Assembly: GCF_029714425.1 (NCBI RefSeq) | Contig: NZ_CP121668.1 | Location: forward strand, 9,445,501-9,509,500 | DNA: 64,000 nucleotides | Direction of reading: 5' to 3' | DNA from: Bradyrhizobium sp. CB2312 | GTDB taxonomy: Bacteria > Pseudomonadota > Alphaproteobacteria > Rhizobiales > Xanthobacteraceae | Part shown: positions 52,596 through 61,975 of the stretch, piece after piece | How the letters are laid out: the number at the start of each line of letters is the position of its first letter | How positions within the stretch are numbered: the first letter of the stretch is position 1 | Notes under the pieces: generated by a model | Database searches by the model: none | Told to the model about the DNA's origin: nothing | What the model saw: only the letters and a program-made list of their open reading frames with translations | Translations under genes and position numbers: made by a program

Positions 52596-53741
52596 ATGTC
52601 CTACCGCTCCTCCTGGATGACCGAAGAGCTTGACGTCTTCCGCGACCAGTTCCGGAAATATCTCGCCAAGGACCTGGCGCCGCATGCCGAGAAATGGCGC
52701 GAGCAGAAGATGGTCGACCGCTTCGCCTGGCGCGGGCTCGGCGAGATGGGCGCGCTGCTGGCAAGTGTGCCGGAGGAATATGGCGGCCTGGGCGCAACCT
52801 TCGCCTATGACGCCGCCGTGCTGGACGATCTCGAGAGCACGGTGCCGGAGCTGACCACCGGCGTCTCCGTGCACAGCGCCATCGTCGCGCACTACATCCT
52901 CAATTACGGCTCGGAGGAGCAGAAGAAGCGCTGGCTGCCGAAGATGGCCTCGGGCGAGATGGTCGGCGCCATCGCCATGACCGAGCCCGGCACCGGCTCG
53001 GACCTGCAAAGCGTCAAGACCACGGCGAAGAAGCAGGGCAATTCCTACGTCATCAACGGCCAGAAGACCTTCATCACCAACGGCCAGGCCGCCGATCTCG
53101 TCATCGTGGTCGCGCGCACCGGCGAAGCCGGCGCGAAAGGCATCTCGCTGATCGTGGTCGAGACCGCGGGCGCGGACGGCTACAAGCGCGGGCGCAACCT
53201 CGACAAGATCGGCCTGCACGCCTCCGACACCTCGGAGCTGTTCTTCGACAATGTGACGGTGCCGCCGGAAAACCTGCTCGGCAAGGAGGAAGGCCAGGGC
53301 TTTGTCCAGCTGATGCAGCAATTGCCGCAGGAGCGCCTTGCGCTGGCGGTCGGCGCCGTCGCCTCGATGGAGCGGGCAGTCAAGCTCACCACCGAATACA
53401 GCAAGGAGCGGAAGGCGTTCGGCAAGCCGTTGATGGATTTCCAGAACACCGCCTTCACGCTCGCCGAGCGCAAGACCGAGGCGATGATCGCCCGCGTCTT
53501 CGTCGACTGGTGCATCGAGCGCCTGGTCGCCGGGGATCTCGACACCGTGACGGCCTCGATGGCGAAATACTGGTGCACGGACAAGCAGGTGCAGACCGCC
53601 GACGAATGCCTTCAGCTGTTCGGCGGCTACGGCTACATGCAGGAATACCCGATCTCGCGCATCTTCATCGATTCCCGCATCCAGACGATCTATGGCGGCA
53701 CCAACGAGATCATGAAGCTGCTGATCGCGAGGTCGTTGTAG
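52596..53741 (+). CDS. Acyl-CoA dehydrogenase
   Basis: 381 residues from the ATG at 52596. Signatures: GAIAMTEPGTGSDLQSVKTTA (FAD/substrate site), DNVTVPPENLLGKEEGQGF, CLQLFGGYGYMQEYPISRIF and the catalytic Glu in TIYGGTNEIMK. It introduces the 2,3-double bond in an acyl-CoA, passing electrons to ETF. It lies 129 bases after the SDR gene on the same strand; TetR-regulated SDR plus ACAD suggests lipid or branched acid catabolism. Confidence 0.9.
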   Translation: MSYRSSWMTEELDVFRDQFRKYLAKDLAPHAEKWREQKMVDRFAWRGLGEMGALLASVPEEYGGLGATFAYDAAVLDDLESTVPELTTGVSVHSAIVAHYILNYGSEEQKKRWLPKMASGEMVGAIAMTEPGTGSDLQSVKTTAKKQGNSYVINGQKTFITNGQAADLVIVVARTGEAGAKGISLIVVETAGADGYKRGRNLDKIGLHASDTSELFFDNVTVPPENLLGKEEGQGFVQLMQQLPQERLALAVGAVASMERAVKLTTEYSKERKAFGKPLMDFQNTAFTLAERKTEAMIARVFVDWCIERLVAGDLDTVTASMAKYWCTDKQVQTADECLQLFGGYGYMQEYPISRIFIDSRIQTIYGGTNEIMKLLIARSL

Positions 53742-53829
53742 CCTGCAACGACCTCATTCTATGGTTGTTGACGTGAAACGGGAGTGATAATCTTCGCCGA
53801 GAGCTGGCGAGGCCCGGAGTGTCCGTGTC

Positions 53830-55110
53830 ATGCGAAAGCGACCCGCGTCAGGAAAGCGCCCCCGGGGCAAGTCATCTCCTGACACCGCGTCGCGTTCAGG
53901 CAAAAAGCCGCCCTCGGATCACAAGGCGTCTTCAGACAAGAGCTCTTCAGGCGGCAGTTTGGAAACCGTCTACGTCTTCAATGCAGGCCGCGTTTGCCCC
54001 GGCGACATCCTACTGACCAGAGTCCCACTAAAGCTCCTCGATCACTCGACATTCCAGAGCAATGCGATTCAGGCTGGGACCCGGGCGCCCTTCAGCCACG
54101 CCGCTCTTTGCATCGAGCCCGGCTTGATGATCGAAGCCGTCGGCGCCGGCATCTGCCGATTCGCCCTCGGCGCGACCGGCGTGCGATCGAGAGCCAATGT
54201 GAAGCTCCTCAGGCTCAACCTCGACGTGGTCAACGGGCCACAGCATGCTCAATTGGCCGCGCATTTCGGCCACCAATATCTCTCGCGCGGCTATTCGCTG
54301 CCCGGAGCGCTCGGCACGCGGATCGCTCCTCTCCGCAAGGCAACGCGCGGTGATCTGTTTTGCTCGGAGCTGGTCGCGCGAGCCTATGACGAGGCGCGCT
54401 GCCCGCTCTTGCCCGGCAAGAAGCCAAACAGAATCGCGCCCGGCGATCTCCTGAAGTCGGACGTCCTGCGCGACGTCACCAGGCTCGCGCTCGAGCCCAT
54501 CACGATAGACACGCCGTTGATGTATTATCTGGACGACGGCTCTCATTTCGAACGGGTGGCGCACTGGGAGGTGCGCACGAAGATCAAGATCGTGCGGAGC
54601 CCGCCGGTCCAGCGTGAGCTGGCAGCACTCGGCGCCAGCGTGCCGAGCTTCTTCGAGCTCGAGAAGGTGTTGAGGAAAGTCTCATCGCCTGGGCTCGACA
54701 ACGCCGTCCATGACGAGCTGGTTCGGCACGATTTCAGCGCCGAATACACGCGCAGGACGCTTACCTCGGTCGGTCTCAAGGAGCCCAGCGAAATCCTGAG
54801 TGCGGAATTCGCCGCGCGTTTCGAGCCGCCCGAGGACCAGCTCAAGAACCTGAACGAGGCCACCCTGGAGTTCCTGCTGGAGGAGCGAAAATCAGCAATC
54901 GTCTCGTTCCAGAATGACATCGCTTCGCGGAAGACGGATATCGAGACATGGAATCGTCATCGAAGCAGCTGGAATTCACGAACTTTCGACTATCTCACGA
55001 CCATGCAGCGTCCATTGCTGGCCGTCAGCGAGCAACTGCTCAAGCTATTCCGAAAGGAGCTTGACGCCCTGACGGCGGAGCAGCGCAGAAGAGCCACCGC
55101 GGCACAATAG
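53830..55110 (+). CDS. YiiX/YebB-like permuted papain-fold (NlpC/P60-type) cysteine hydrolase with long C-terminal helical region
   Basis: 426 residues. After a Lys/Ser-rich N-terminus of about 45 residues comes VCPGDILLTR, then APFSHAALCIEPGLMIEAV with the catalytic His (residue 90) and DLFCSELVARAYDEA with the Cys (residue 178), in the order His then Cys as in circularly permuted NlpC/P60 amidases. Residues about 250-426 are charged and helical, with no match recognised. No signal peptide or membrane segment. It may cut amide or lipid-acyl bonds. Confidence 0.7.
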   Translation: MRKRPASGKRPRGKSSPDTASRSGKKPPSDHKASSDKSSSGGSLETVYVFNAGRVCPGDILLTRVPLKLLDHSTFQSNAIQAGTRAPFSHAALCIEPGLMIEAVGAGICRFALGATGVRSRANVKLLRLNLDVVNGPQHAQLAAHFGHQYLSRGYSLPGALGTRIAPLRKATRGDLFCSELVARAYDEARCPLLPGKKPNRIAPGDLLKSDVLRDVTRLALEPITIDTPLMYYLDDGSHFERVAHWEVRTKIKIVRSPPVQRELAALGASVPSFFELEKVLRKVSSPGLDNAVHDELVRHDFSAEYTRRTLTSVGLKEPSEILSAEFAARFEPPEDQLKNLNEATLEFLLEERKSAIVSFQNDIASRKTDIETWNRHRSSWNSRTFDYLTTMQRPLLAVSEQLLKLFRKELDALTAEQRRRATAAQ

Positions 55111-55145
55111 CGGAAGGGCTCCCTTCGCGAGCAAGCCTGATCCGT

Positions 55146-56288
55146 TCAGTTCGGATGCCACCAGCGGCCGCCGATGACGACGCCTTCGGACACGATCTTG
55201 CGGTCACCGATCAGGTGCTCGCCGACGACGTCCTCATAGTCGAACTGGCCCTGCTTCACCGAGATCAGCGTGGCATCGCCGACGCTGCCCGGCTTGAGGC
55301 TGCCAAGCTCGGGCCGCCGCAACGCCATCGCCGCGTTCACCGTCGAGGCCGCGACCACATCCGACAGCTCCATGCCCATGCACAAGAACTTCGACATGGT
55401 CGTGACCTGGTCGAAGGCCGGGCCGTCGATGCAGAGCTGGTGGATGTCGGAGGAGATGGTGTCCGGATAGAAGCCGTTGGCGAGCATGGCACGCGCGGTC
55501 TTGAACGCGAACGAGCCCTTGCCGTGGCCGATGTCGAACAGCACGCCGCGCTCGCGCGCGTCCAACACCGCCTTCTTCACCGTGCCCTGCGCCGTCGCCG
55601 GCGTGTTGGGGAACGGGCGGAACGCATGGGTGAGCACGTCGCCGGGACGCAGGCGCGCCAGCACCTCCTCATAGCTCGGCGGCGGATGATCGATATGCGC
55701 CATCAGCGGCATTCCGACCTCGTTGGCGACCTCGAGCGCGATGTCGAGCGGCACCGCCCCTGATGTGCCTGAGGAATGCAGGCCGACGCGGACCTTGATG
55801 CCGACGATGAGATCGCGGTTGGCATCGGCCACCTTGGCCGCCTCGATCGGATTCATCAGCCGCAGCTCCTCGCTCTCGCCGACCATGATCCGGTGCGAGA
55901 AGCCGAAGATGCCGGCATGCGAGACGTGCAGATAAGCGAGGATGCGGACCTGGCTCGGCTCGATCACATGCTTGCGAAAGCCCGCGAAATTGCCCGGCCC
56001 GGCGCTGCCGGTGTCGACCGCCGTGGTGACGCCGGAGAGGCGGCAAAATTCCTCGGCATCGATGCCGAGCGAGGTGCCGCCCCAATAGACATGGGTGTGG
56101 AGATCGATCAGTCCCGGCGTGACGATGTACCGCGAGACGTCGCGCACATCGGTGCCCGGATCCGCCTTGAGCCCGCTGCCGATCGCCGCGACCTTGCCGC
56201 CTGAAAATGCGACATCCGTCACGGCATCGAGCTTTTGGGACGGGTCGATCACCCGCCCACCGCGCAGGATCAGGTCAAAAGGCATCAT
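55146..56288 (-). CDS. Amidohydrolase/deacetylase-family metallohydrolase
   Basis: 380 residues. Metal ligands: TPGLIDLHTHVYWG (HxH), LMAHIDHPPPSY, LTHAFRPF and the Asp in TISSDIHQL. The N-terminal LILRGGRVIDPSQ and C-terminal PGSVGDATLISV belong to the urease-like beta-sandwich. It is near dihydroorotase/D-aminoacylase relatives (amidohydrolase/deacetylase group). The usual carboxylated Lys may be that in GIKVRVGLHSSG. The start may be the second ATG at 56285. Convergent with the YiiX-like gene. Confidence 0.8.
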   Translation of the reverse strand: MMPFDLILRGGRVIDPSQKLDAVTDVAFSGGKVAAIGSGLKADPGTDVRDVSRYIVTPGLIDLHTHVYWGGTSLGIDAEEFCRLSGVTTAVDTGSAGPGNFAGFRKHVIEPSQVRILAYLHVSHAGIFGFSHRIMVGESEELRLMNPIEAAKVADANRDLIVGIKVRVGLHSSGTSGAVPLDIALEVANEVGMPLMAHIDHPPPSYEEVLARLRPGDVLTHAFRPFPNTPATAQGTVKKAVLDARERGVLFDIGHGKGSFAFKTARAMLANGFYPDTISSDIHQLCIDGPAFDQVTTMSKFLCMGMELSDVVAASTVNAAMALRRPELGSLKPGSVGDATLISVKQGQFDYEDVVGEHLIGDRKIVSEGVVIGGRWWHPN

Positions 56289-56481
56289 GGTCTCCGGATG
56301 TGGCAGTGAGGCGGCTGACCATCCGTCAGCCGAAAGAGGGGAAGGCTGCCACTTCTAGCAATTTTTACGCCGGAGTCCTTGGCAAACAGGGACGATGTCC
56401 CGTGCCAAAATGGCGATCCGAGAGATTGGCCTGGAAACGCCATCTCCCGCCGCCTCTGCAAACCTGGGTCCCGGACACCTT

Positions 56482-56557
56482 GCGCCGCGCATTCGGGCGC
56501 CATGTCGGCGTGACACCCGCCGAATACCGCAAGCGCTTTGCGCGGATCGTGGCTTGA
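56482..56557 (+). pseudogene. C-terminal remnant of a GlxA-type AraC regulator
   Basis: The frame encodes DTLRRAFGRHVGVTPAEYRK RFARIVA and a stop, the last helix of the AraC/GlxA DNA-binding domain (FGSADTLRRAFGR..GVTPAEYR). Upstream of it no regulator sequence is recognisable, so only about 25 codons survive. It lies 60 bases before the tRNA-Arg gene, at the edge of an accessory-looking region. Confidence 0.6.
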
Positions 56558-56616
56558 CGTGAAAACAGCCCGATCGCGGCTGCCGACAGACAAGTGCGCT
56601 GGCGATCAAACGAGAA

Positions 56617-56693
<77 letters not shown>

Positions 56694-56924
56694 GCGTTGA
56701 AGTTGTTGGCGAATTCTGCGAGCGTCAGATCTTGCTCCGAATTCGCCGCTTCACATGCCAATCTCTAATGAAAGAGCAGCCGCACATCAAGCGAACGCTT
56801 GCGGCAGCGAGGCCGGGAACCACGCCGGACGCCGGCTGTCCGGGGCATCTCGCCTGAAGCTGCCGCTTCCAGGCGACCGATCAGCGCACCCGCCCCGGTT
56901 GCCGGCCGGACTCGCCCCATGCGG

Positions 56925-57506
56925 TCAATTTGAGCTTGACGCATCCTCGATTGCGTCAAAAATCCAACCGTGACATTGGCCGCTGTTGTTGTCCGTGCCA
57001 ATCGCACGCAGCCGGCGCTGCTGTCCTGGAGGCGGCTCCAATATCGCGACGGTGCCGAGCGCTGGAAAAAAAGCGCCGTCCCGAACGTGGGACGGCAGTT
57101 CAGGGAGGATCATGAAGAGGGACGTCTCCGGCAGATCGATCGTGCGCTGCGCATAGACGCGACTTCCGGGACTGCCATCCGCGCCAAGTGCGGTGATCAT
57201 CAGAAGGTCGCCGCGCAGCTCGACAAGAATGATCTCCTCGTGAGTTTTGCTTGTCGGAACGTGCGGAGCGTCGCAGGTTGAGAAACGAAGTTTGTTCTTC
57301 ATTCGGATTGAGAAGTCGACCATTCCGTTGCCCCGGCTGATTGGCTGGAATTGAGAGAGGTTGCAGGGGCTGGCGGGTAAACTGTCCGGGCGATGTCCCG
57401 GTGCCGAAATATCTAGCTCTAGGTAGCCCACCGTTGCCTCTTGGTGCTGTTGCATCGTGCTGGCCGGAATAGGGCTTGCGTGTGAGAGGATCGTGAAGGG
57501 CCTCAT
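56925..57506 (-). CDS. Hypothetical protein divergent from the haem peroxidase
   Basis: Up to 193 residues; the start is uncertain (57506 or 57455, neither with a clear ribosome site). No family recognised. Segments IILVELRGDLLMITALGADG, SLFMILPELPSHVRDGAFF and LGTVAILEPPPGQ suggest a small beta-rich domain; no signal peptide or membrane segment. Codon use is less GC-biased than in the core genes. A hairpin followed by seven Ts lies inside the frame at about 57067-57097. Confidence 0.5.
   Translation of the reverse strand: MRPFTILSHASPIPASTMQQHQEATVGYLELDISAPGHRPDSLPASPCNLSQFQPISRGNGMVDFSIRMKNKLRFSTCDAPHVPTSKTHEEIILVELRGDLLMITALGADGSPGSRVYAQRTIDLPETSLFMILPELPSHVRDGAFFPALGTVAILEPPPGQQRRLRAIGTDNNSGQCHGWIFDAIEDASSSN
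57067..57097 (-). terminator. Terminator-like hairpin inside a reading frame
   Basis: On the minus strand GCCGTCCC and GGGACGGC pair around an ACGTTC-type loop, followed by GCTTTTTTT. This is a textbook intrinsic terminator shape, yet it falls within the 56925-57506 frame. It may be an attenuator, a decayed gene boundary, or chance. Confidence 0.4.
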
Positions 57507-57583
57507 CGCGATAACGAAAGATCATTTCACGGTGAAATAACGGGACATATCCTTAAGATCGGCGAGGTAGATGCGAGGACGCC

Positions 57584-59302
57584 ATGGCATCACATGGGAC
57601 CATTTCTTCTACGCAATTTCGCAGGACCGCTCATTTTCAGCCACTCTCGGGGGAGTCCGGACAAGACCCCGGCGGCTTCTGCCACTTCATCTCGACGCCT
57701 GCGGAGGAAGAGCGCTTCACGCTTGGCGGCGACCGATTTGACCCATCGAACCCCGTTCATTGGGCGCGGGCCGAGAGCCTGATGAAAAGGCTCGCGCATC
57801 TGATCCGGTTCAATCCGGACGAGAACAAAGCGAAGCCAAATCCCAACCTGCCGAGCGGCTACACCTATTTCCTGCAGCTGGTCGCGCATGACCTCGTGCA
57901 CAGCGCGATTTCGACCTCGCTCGGCGACGGGCAGACGGCCGGGCTCAGCAACGTACGGAACGCCCCGTTACGCCTCGAGACCGTTTACGGCGGAGGACCA
58001 ACCGAATGCCCGCACGCCTATGAGGCCGCCCCGGTCGCATTCCGCAGCAAGCTCCGGCTGGGCAATTCGCGGATCGATCAAAACGATCAGGATCATCGCG
58101 GCCCAATAAAGGACATCGCGCGCGGCACGACGAGCACTGCCGCCGAGCTGGCCCGAAAGGCGAGCTATCCCGAAGCCTTGATCGCCGATCCCCGCAACGA
58201 TTCCCATGCGATCATCTCGCAGATCCTGGTTCTCTTCCATGAACTGCACAATTGCATCGTGGATGAACTGGGGAATCTGCCCCGGATGGACAATCCATTT
58301 GCCGACGCGCAACGACTGTTCACGACCGCACGGACTGCCTGCGTTCTGATCTACCGTGATCTGATCCGGCAGGACCTGCTTCCGCGCATCCTGCATGAGG
58401 ACGTCTGGCGGGCTTACAACACCGATCAGAAACCGTTCCCCTGGCGCGTCGGGGGCGAATGGCGGGCGCCTCTCGAATTCACCAACGGGTTCTTCCGCTT
58501 CGGCCATTCCATGATCCGGCCGATCTATCGCTTCAACAGCGGCCCGGGCAATGCCTTCACCATCGAGCAGATCCTGGCGCGCACCTCCGACAAGTCACCC
58601 GCGGACGTTCCTCTGGAAACCGCATGGCTGGTGAATTGGGATCTGTTTTTCAGCAGCGACCCCCATGCCGGAAACGTCAGCATCCGGATCGGCCCGTGGT
58701 CTCAGGTCGGTATCGGGGAGGAGGTCCCGGGCGAAGGCGATCTGATCGCGCGCGACCTCTTGAGCTCCATTGCGATCCAGCCCTGGTCGATCGGCCCTCT
58801 CGTCGACCGCCTCAGGACCACGCACGGAGCACTGCTCGACAAGTCTGAATTACTGGCAGGACAGATCGGTTCGCGGCCATGGGCTGTGCGCATCTCCGAA
58901 TGGCTGACAAAGCGATCGGACGCGACCTTCGGCTCCTTCAACAAGCTTTCGCCGAGGGAAATCGAGACCCTCGCGAAGGATCCGCCGATCCCGCTGTTCG
59001 TTCGCTTCGAGGCAGGCCTCGACTCCGGCAACCAGGGCGAACGTCTGGGCATCCTGGGTTCGATCGTCGTGGCCGACGTGATCTGCGGTGTCTTGCAGTC
59101 CGATCGGCTGCTGCCAGACAATCCCGCAGGCGGGTTGCAGAGCGAGCTCGCGTCCTTGTCGGCGGCAACGCTCGGCAACACCGGGAGCGGCCAAGCCAAC
59201 ATCTTCGCATTCCTGGCGGACATCGAAGGCCCGGAGCGAAAGATCAGCCTGATGACCGTTCGGCGGTTTCTCAACGACAGACAGCGCGTCACCCAAGCAT
59301 GA
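57584..59302 (+). CDS. Animal-type haem peroxidase family protein
   Basis: 572 residues. The distal site is YFLQLVAHDLVHSAIS (His at residue 102 after the usual Q..AHD pattern). RNDSHAIISQILVLFHELHN matches the conserved RND/N...LF..EHN helix, and GFFRFGHSMIRPIY gives the proximal His (residue 308). These are the core features of the peroxidase-cyclooxygenase superfamily. There is no signal peptide. Bacterial members are poorly known; substrates could be lipids or halides. ATG 57584 has GAGG upstream; operon with the gene at 59332. Confidence 0.8.
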   Translation: MASHGTISSTQFRRTAHFQPLSGESGQDPGGFCHFISTPAEEERFTLGGDRFDPSNPVHWARAESLMKRLAHLIRFNPDENKAKPNPNLPSGYTYFLQLVAHDLVHSAISTSLGDGQTAGLSNVRNAPLRLETVYGGGPTECPHAYEAAPVAFRSKLRLGNSRIDQNDQDHRGPIKDIARGTTSTAAELARKASYPEALIADPRNDSHAIISQILVLFHELHNCIVDELGNLPRMDNPFADAQRLFTTARTACVLIYRDLIRQDLLPRILHEDVWRAYNTDQKPFPWRVGGEWRAPLEFTNGFFRFGHSMIRPIYRFNSGPGNAFTIEQILARTSDKSPADVPLETAWLVNWDLFFSSDPHAGNVSIRIGPWSQVGIGEEVPGEGDLIARDLLSSIAIQPWSIGPLVDRLRTTHGALLDKSELLAGQIGSRPWAVRISEWLTKRSDATFGSFNKLSPREIETLAKDPPIPLFVRFEAGLDSGNQGERLGILGSIVVADVICGVLQSDRLLPDNPAGGLQSELASLSAATLGNTGSGQANIFAFLADIEGPERKISLMTVRRFLNDRQRVTQA

Positions 59303-59331
59303 CAACCCTGTAGCGTGAAAGGAGAGAAGCG

Positions 59332-59832
59332 ATGGCCTACCCGAGAATCAATGTCAGAAACATTCCAGGCAATCACGAGAATTGGGGCAAGCTGGTCAAG
59401 ACCTGGTCCACCGGCAAGAACTACGTCCGGCATGTGATCACCGACAAGGATCCGTTTCCCACTGACGTCGACCCCAAGGACGAGTTTCCCAAGCCGAAGA
59501 CCTTCAGCGAGTTCGTCGCGCAGGCCCAGGCTGCCGGCGTTCAGCTGTTCTTCGACGACGGCGAAAAAAATGCAGACGTCACCGGCGACGAAAAACTGGA
59601 CCTCGTGATGATCGACGTTCCGCTAACTACGCACTACGTGAAGCTCCCGCACCGCGAGAGGATCTTGGAGTCCGAAGCTCGGCAGTTGGCCGGCCCGCCC
59701 TATCCGTTGCCGCTCTTCTACGAGCGCATCCACGGCACAAAGCCGCTGCCCGGAGAAACGAGCAGTCCGAGCCAGAAGGCGAGGCTCCACGCCGAGCGGG
59801 TCGGCGAATACACGATCAACACTTGCGGCTGA
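59332..59832 (+). CDS. Hypothetical partner of the haem peroxidase
   Basis: 166 residues, 29 bases after the peroxidase gene with a good AAAGGAGAG site. Hydrophilic and Lys/Pro/Asp-rich, with GKNYVRHVITDKDPFPTDVD, VQLFFDDGEKNADVTGDEKLD and a C-terminal GEYTINTCG. No membrane segment, signal peptide or recognised domain. Being a cytosolic protein paired with a peroxidase, it may be a subunit, or the substrate of the nearby YcaO enzyme (speculation). Confidence 0.65.
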   Translation: MAYPRINVRNIPGNHENWGKLVKTWSTGKNYVRHVITDKDPFPTDVDPKDEFPKPKTFSEFVAQAQAAGVQLFFDDGEKNADVTGDEKLDLVMIDVPLTTHYVKLPHRERILESEARQLAGPPYPLPLFYERIHGTKPLPGETSSPSQKARLHAERVGEYTINTCG

Positions 59833-59841
59833 GGGCCGTGC

Positions 59842-61917
59842 TCACCACGGTCCGAACTCAATACCCTCGACAGGGGCGCCGGCCGCAGCAAGACCGGCGG
59901 CCAGGCGCTCCCAATCCGCACGGATTGCGATCGGAAAGACGTGCAGCAGCCAGCGCGTGATGTTCTCGCGCGTTGGTTTCTGCTGGCCGTGCCAATCTGC
60001 AGCAACCCGCTCCATCGCCTTCGCCAGATCCGCCCTGGCCTCGTCGAGGCGACCGAGATGCGCCTTGGCCGCGCATTCCCATATGATGAAGGCCGGCGAC
60101 ATCCCGAGATCCTCGCGGGAGGCATCGCAACATCCGGCATAGTCGGAGCATAGAAACTTGATTGCACCGGAATAAGCGATCTGCGGCGCCGTGGGGACCG
60201 GCGTGATCCGGAGCGACGCGGCCGAGAGCTTCGCTGCACGCTCGTATTCGCCGCAATACGCACAGATCTGGCCCGACGCCATCAAGGTCCAGGGATCGTT
60301 TTCGTTCAAATCGACCGCAAGCGCCGCGTGCAACGTCGATTCGTCCATGCGGCCGAGCAGCTGATAGGTCCATGCGAGCGCCAGCTGCGCACGCGAATCG
60401 AGCGGGTCGAGCTGGATCGCACGCTGCGCTATACGCAGCGTCTCGGGATGCTTGGCCCGATCGCGAAATTGTCCTGGAAGCGCGATATGCGCGATGTTGC
60501 GATACTGAACGAGGCCGCTCAAGGCGGGAGAGAAATCCGGCGCATCGGCGAGCAGGCTCTCGATCAAGGCGGCGGCCGCCGGCCAGTCCTTCGAGGCCAT
60601 TTGCAGCAGCAGGGCCTGGCCGCGCAACCATCGATCGTGGATCTCCAGCGTGATCTCGCCTCCGGCTGCAAGACGACGCAGCCGCTCGGCCGAGACATGG
60701 ATGTTCAGTGCCATCGCGATCTGGCGGACGATCCGCTCCTGCGTTTCGAACCACTCGGTCAGCGTGATCGAATGGCGCTCGCTCCAGATGCAGACGGAAT
60801 TGGCGGCATCGCGCAGGGTGATGACGAGCCGAACCGTGCCGTTCAACTCATAGGTACTGCCCTCGACGATGTATTCCGGCGGGGACGACCAGGTTCTCGG
60901 CTCCGATTCCCAGACTGGCGGCAATGTCCGCACCGACCATTCGCGAAAACGCGCGAGGCAGGCAACGAACTCGTGACGAAATCCGTCGACAAGGTGGCGC
61001 ATGCCCTCAGGCACGCCGCTCGCCTGGAACGCGCAGACGGATATAAGCAGCCGCTTCGGGGCGGGGGCCAGCATTTGCGACACTCCGTGCAGGCTCTGGG
61101 CAATCGCCGGGGCCTGCTGTTGCTCGCCTGGACCCGGCATCTGCTTGATGCGAACGATCAGCTCTTGAGTCTCCTTGGATGGCTCGATGTCGTAGTCGGC
61201 CTCCAGAAGGTCCCAGAGAGATTTATAGATCTTCAAGGCTCCGCCGACGTCGCCCCGCGCCGCGCGCGTCCGAATGAGGTGCTGGCAGGCGATTTCGTGC
61301 GTTGGATCGAGGTTGAGCAGAGCCAAAGCCGCGTCGGTTGCTTCACGAGAGTCTCCCTCGCGGGGCAACAAGCGCTCGAGCGCGAGCGTCAATCTGTCAT
61401 GGAACAGCTGGCGCTTGGTCAGCAGCCAGACCTGGAAGGCCGGATCGAGATTGTCGAGACCGGACAGCAGGGTCTCGGTGATACGCGGAGTATCGAGCAG
61501 GCGCGGATGCACCGTGCCCTGCGCAGCAGCCGCAAGCACCTCGTCGACGTCGCAGCGGCGGCGGGTGCGGGAGAGCGCCAGGTTTTGCTTGTCGGCCCGG
61601 AATCCCTCAAAGCCGGCATTGTCGAAGGCAAGCCTGAGGTCATGGACGACCTGCCGCAGCGAAGCCCGCGCATGTTCTTCGTCGCTCTCACTCCATAAGA
61701 GCCCGACCAGGCGTTCGCGCGTATCCTGCGTGTTGTCTGAAAGAGCAAGATAGGCTGTCAGCGCCTTGGCCTTGCGCGTCGCGAGTGAGATCTCTCGCTC
61801 GTCGACCTTGGCGGCGAAATCGCCAAGAAGGCGCAGGGCCAATTGACCGCTCGCCAGCGCTTCCTGAATCCCCGCTGCCACCTCTGACGCTCCACCAATA
61901 GCCGGAGTCATGGTCAA
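59842..61917 (-). CDS. BTAD (SARP-like) transcriptional regulator with TolB-like and TPR domains
   Basis: 691 residues. Residues 28-110 form an OmpR/SARP winged helix (LRLLGDFAAKVDEREISLATRKAKALTAYLAL-type), and 115-262 the bacterial transcriptional activation domain (ACQHLIRTRAARGDVGGALKIYKSL). Residues about 290-415 match the TolB/FlgO-like domain seen in cyclase-TPR proteins (LVDGFRHEFVACLARF, YIVEGSTYELNGTVRLVITL, IWSERHSITLTEWFETQERI). TPR-like repeats fill the rest. Operon with the YcaO gene 58 bases upstream; convergent, 10 bases apart, with the peroxidase operon. Confidence 0.8.
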   Translation of the reverse strand: MTMTPAIGGASEVAAGIQEALASGQLALRLLGDFAAKVDEREISLATRKAKALTAYLALSDNTQDTRERLVGLLWSESDEEHARASLRQVVHDLRLAFDNAGFEGFRADKQNLALSRTRRRCDVDEVLAAAAQGTVHPRLLDTPRITETLLSGLDNLDPAFQVWLLTKRQLFHDRLTLALERLLPREGDSREATDAALALLNLDPTHEIACQHLIRTRAARGDVGGALKIYKSLWDLLEADYDIEPSKETQELIVRIKQMPGPGEQQQAPAIAQSLHGVSQMLAPAPKRLLISVCAFQASGVPEGMRHLVDGFRHEFVACLARFREWSVRTLPPVWESEPRTWSSPPEYIVEGSTYELNGTVRLVITLRDAANSVCIWSERHSITLTEWFETQERIVRQIAMALNIHVSAERLRRLAAGGEITLEIHDRWLRGQALLLQMASKDWPAAAALIESLLADAPDFSPALSGLVQYRNIAHIALPGQFRDRAKHPETLRIAQRAIQLDPLDSRAQLALAWTYQLLGRMDESTLHAALAVDLNENDPWTLMASGQICAYCGEYERAAKLSAASLRITPVPTAPQIAYSGAIKFLCSDYAGCCDASREDLGMSPAFIIWECAAKAHLGRLDEARADLAKAMERVAADWHGQQKPTRENITRWLLHVFPIAIRADWERLAAGLAAAGAPVEGIEFGPW

Positions 61918-61975
61918 CCACGCTTACCCAATCTTACGAAACGCAACCAACAGGCGTCCAGCGATATCTTGGCTT

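Noticed and set aside
60328..61698. 456-codon plus-strand frame opposite the BTAD regulator
   Set aside because: Mirror of the BTAD/TPR gene, with biased composition and no start context or homology.
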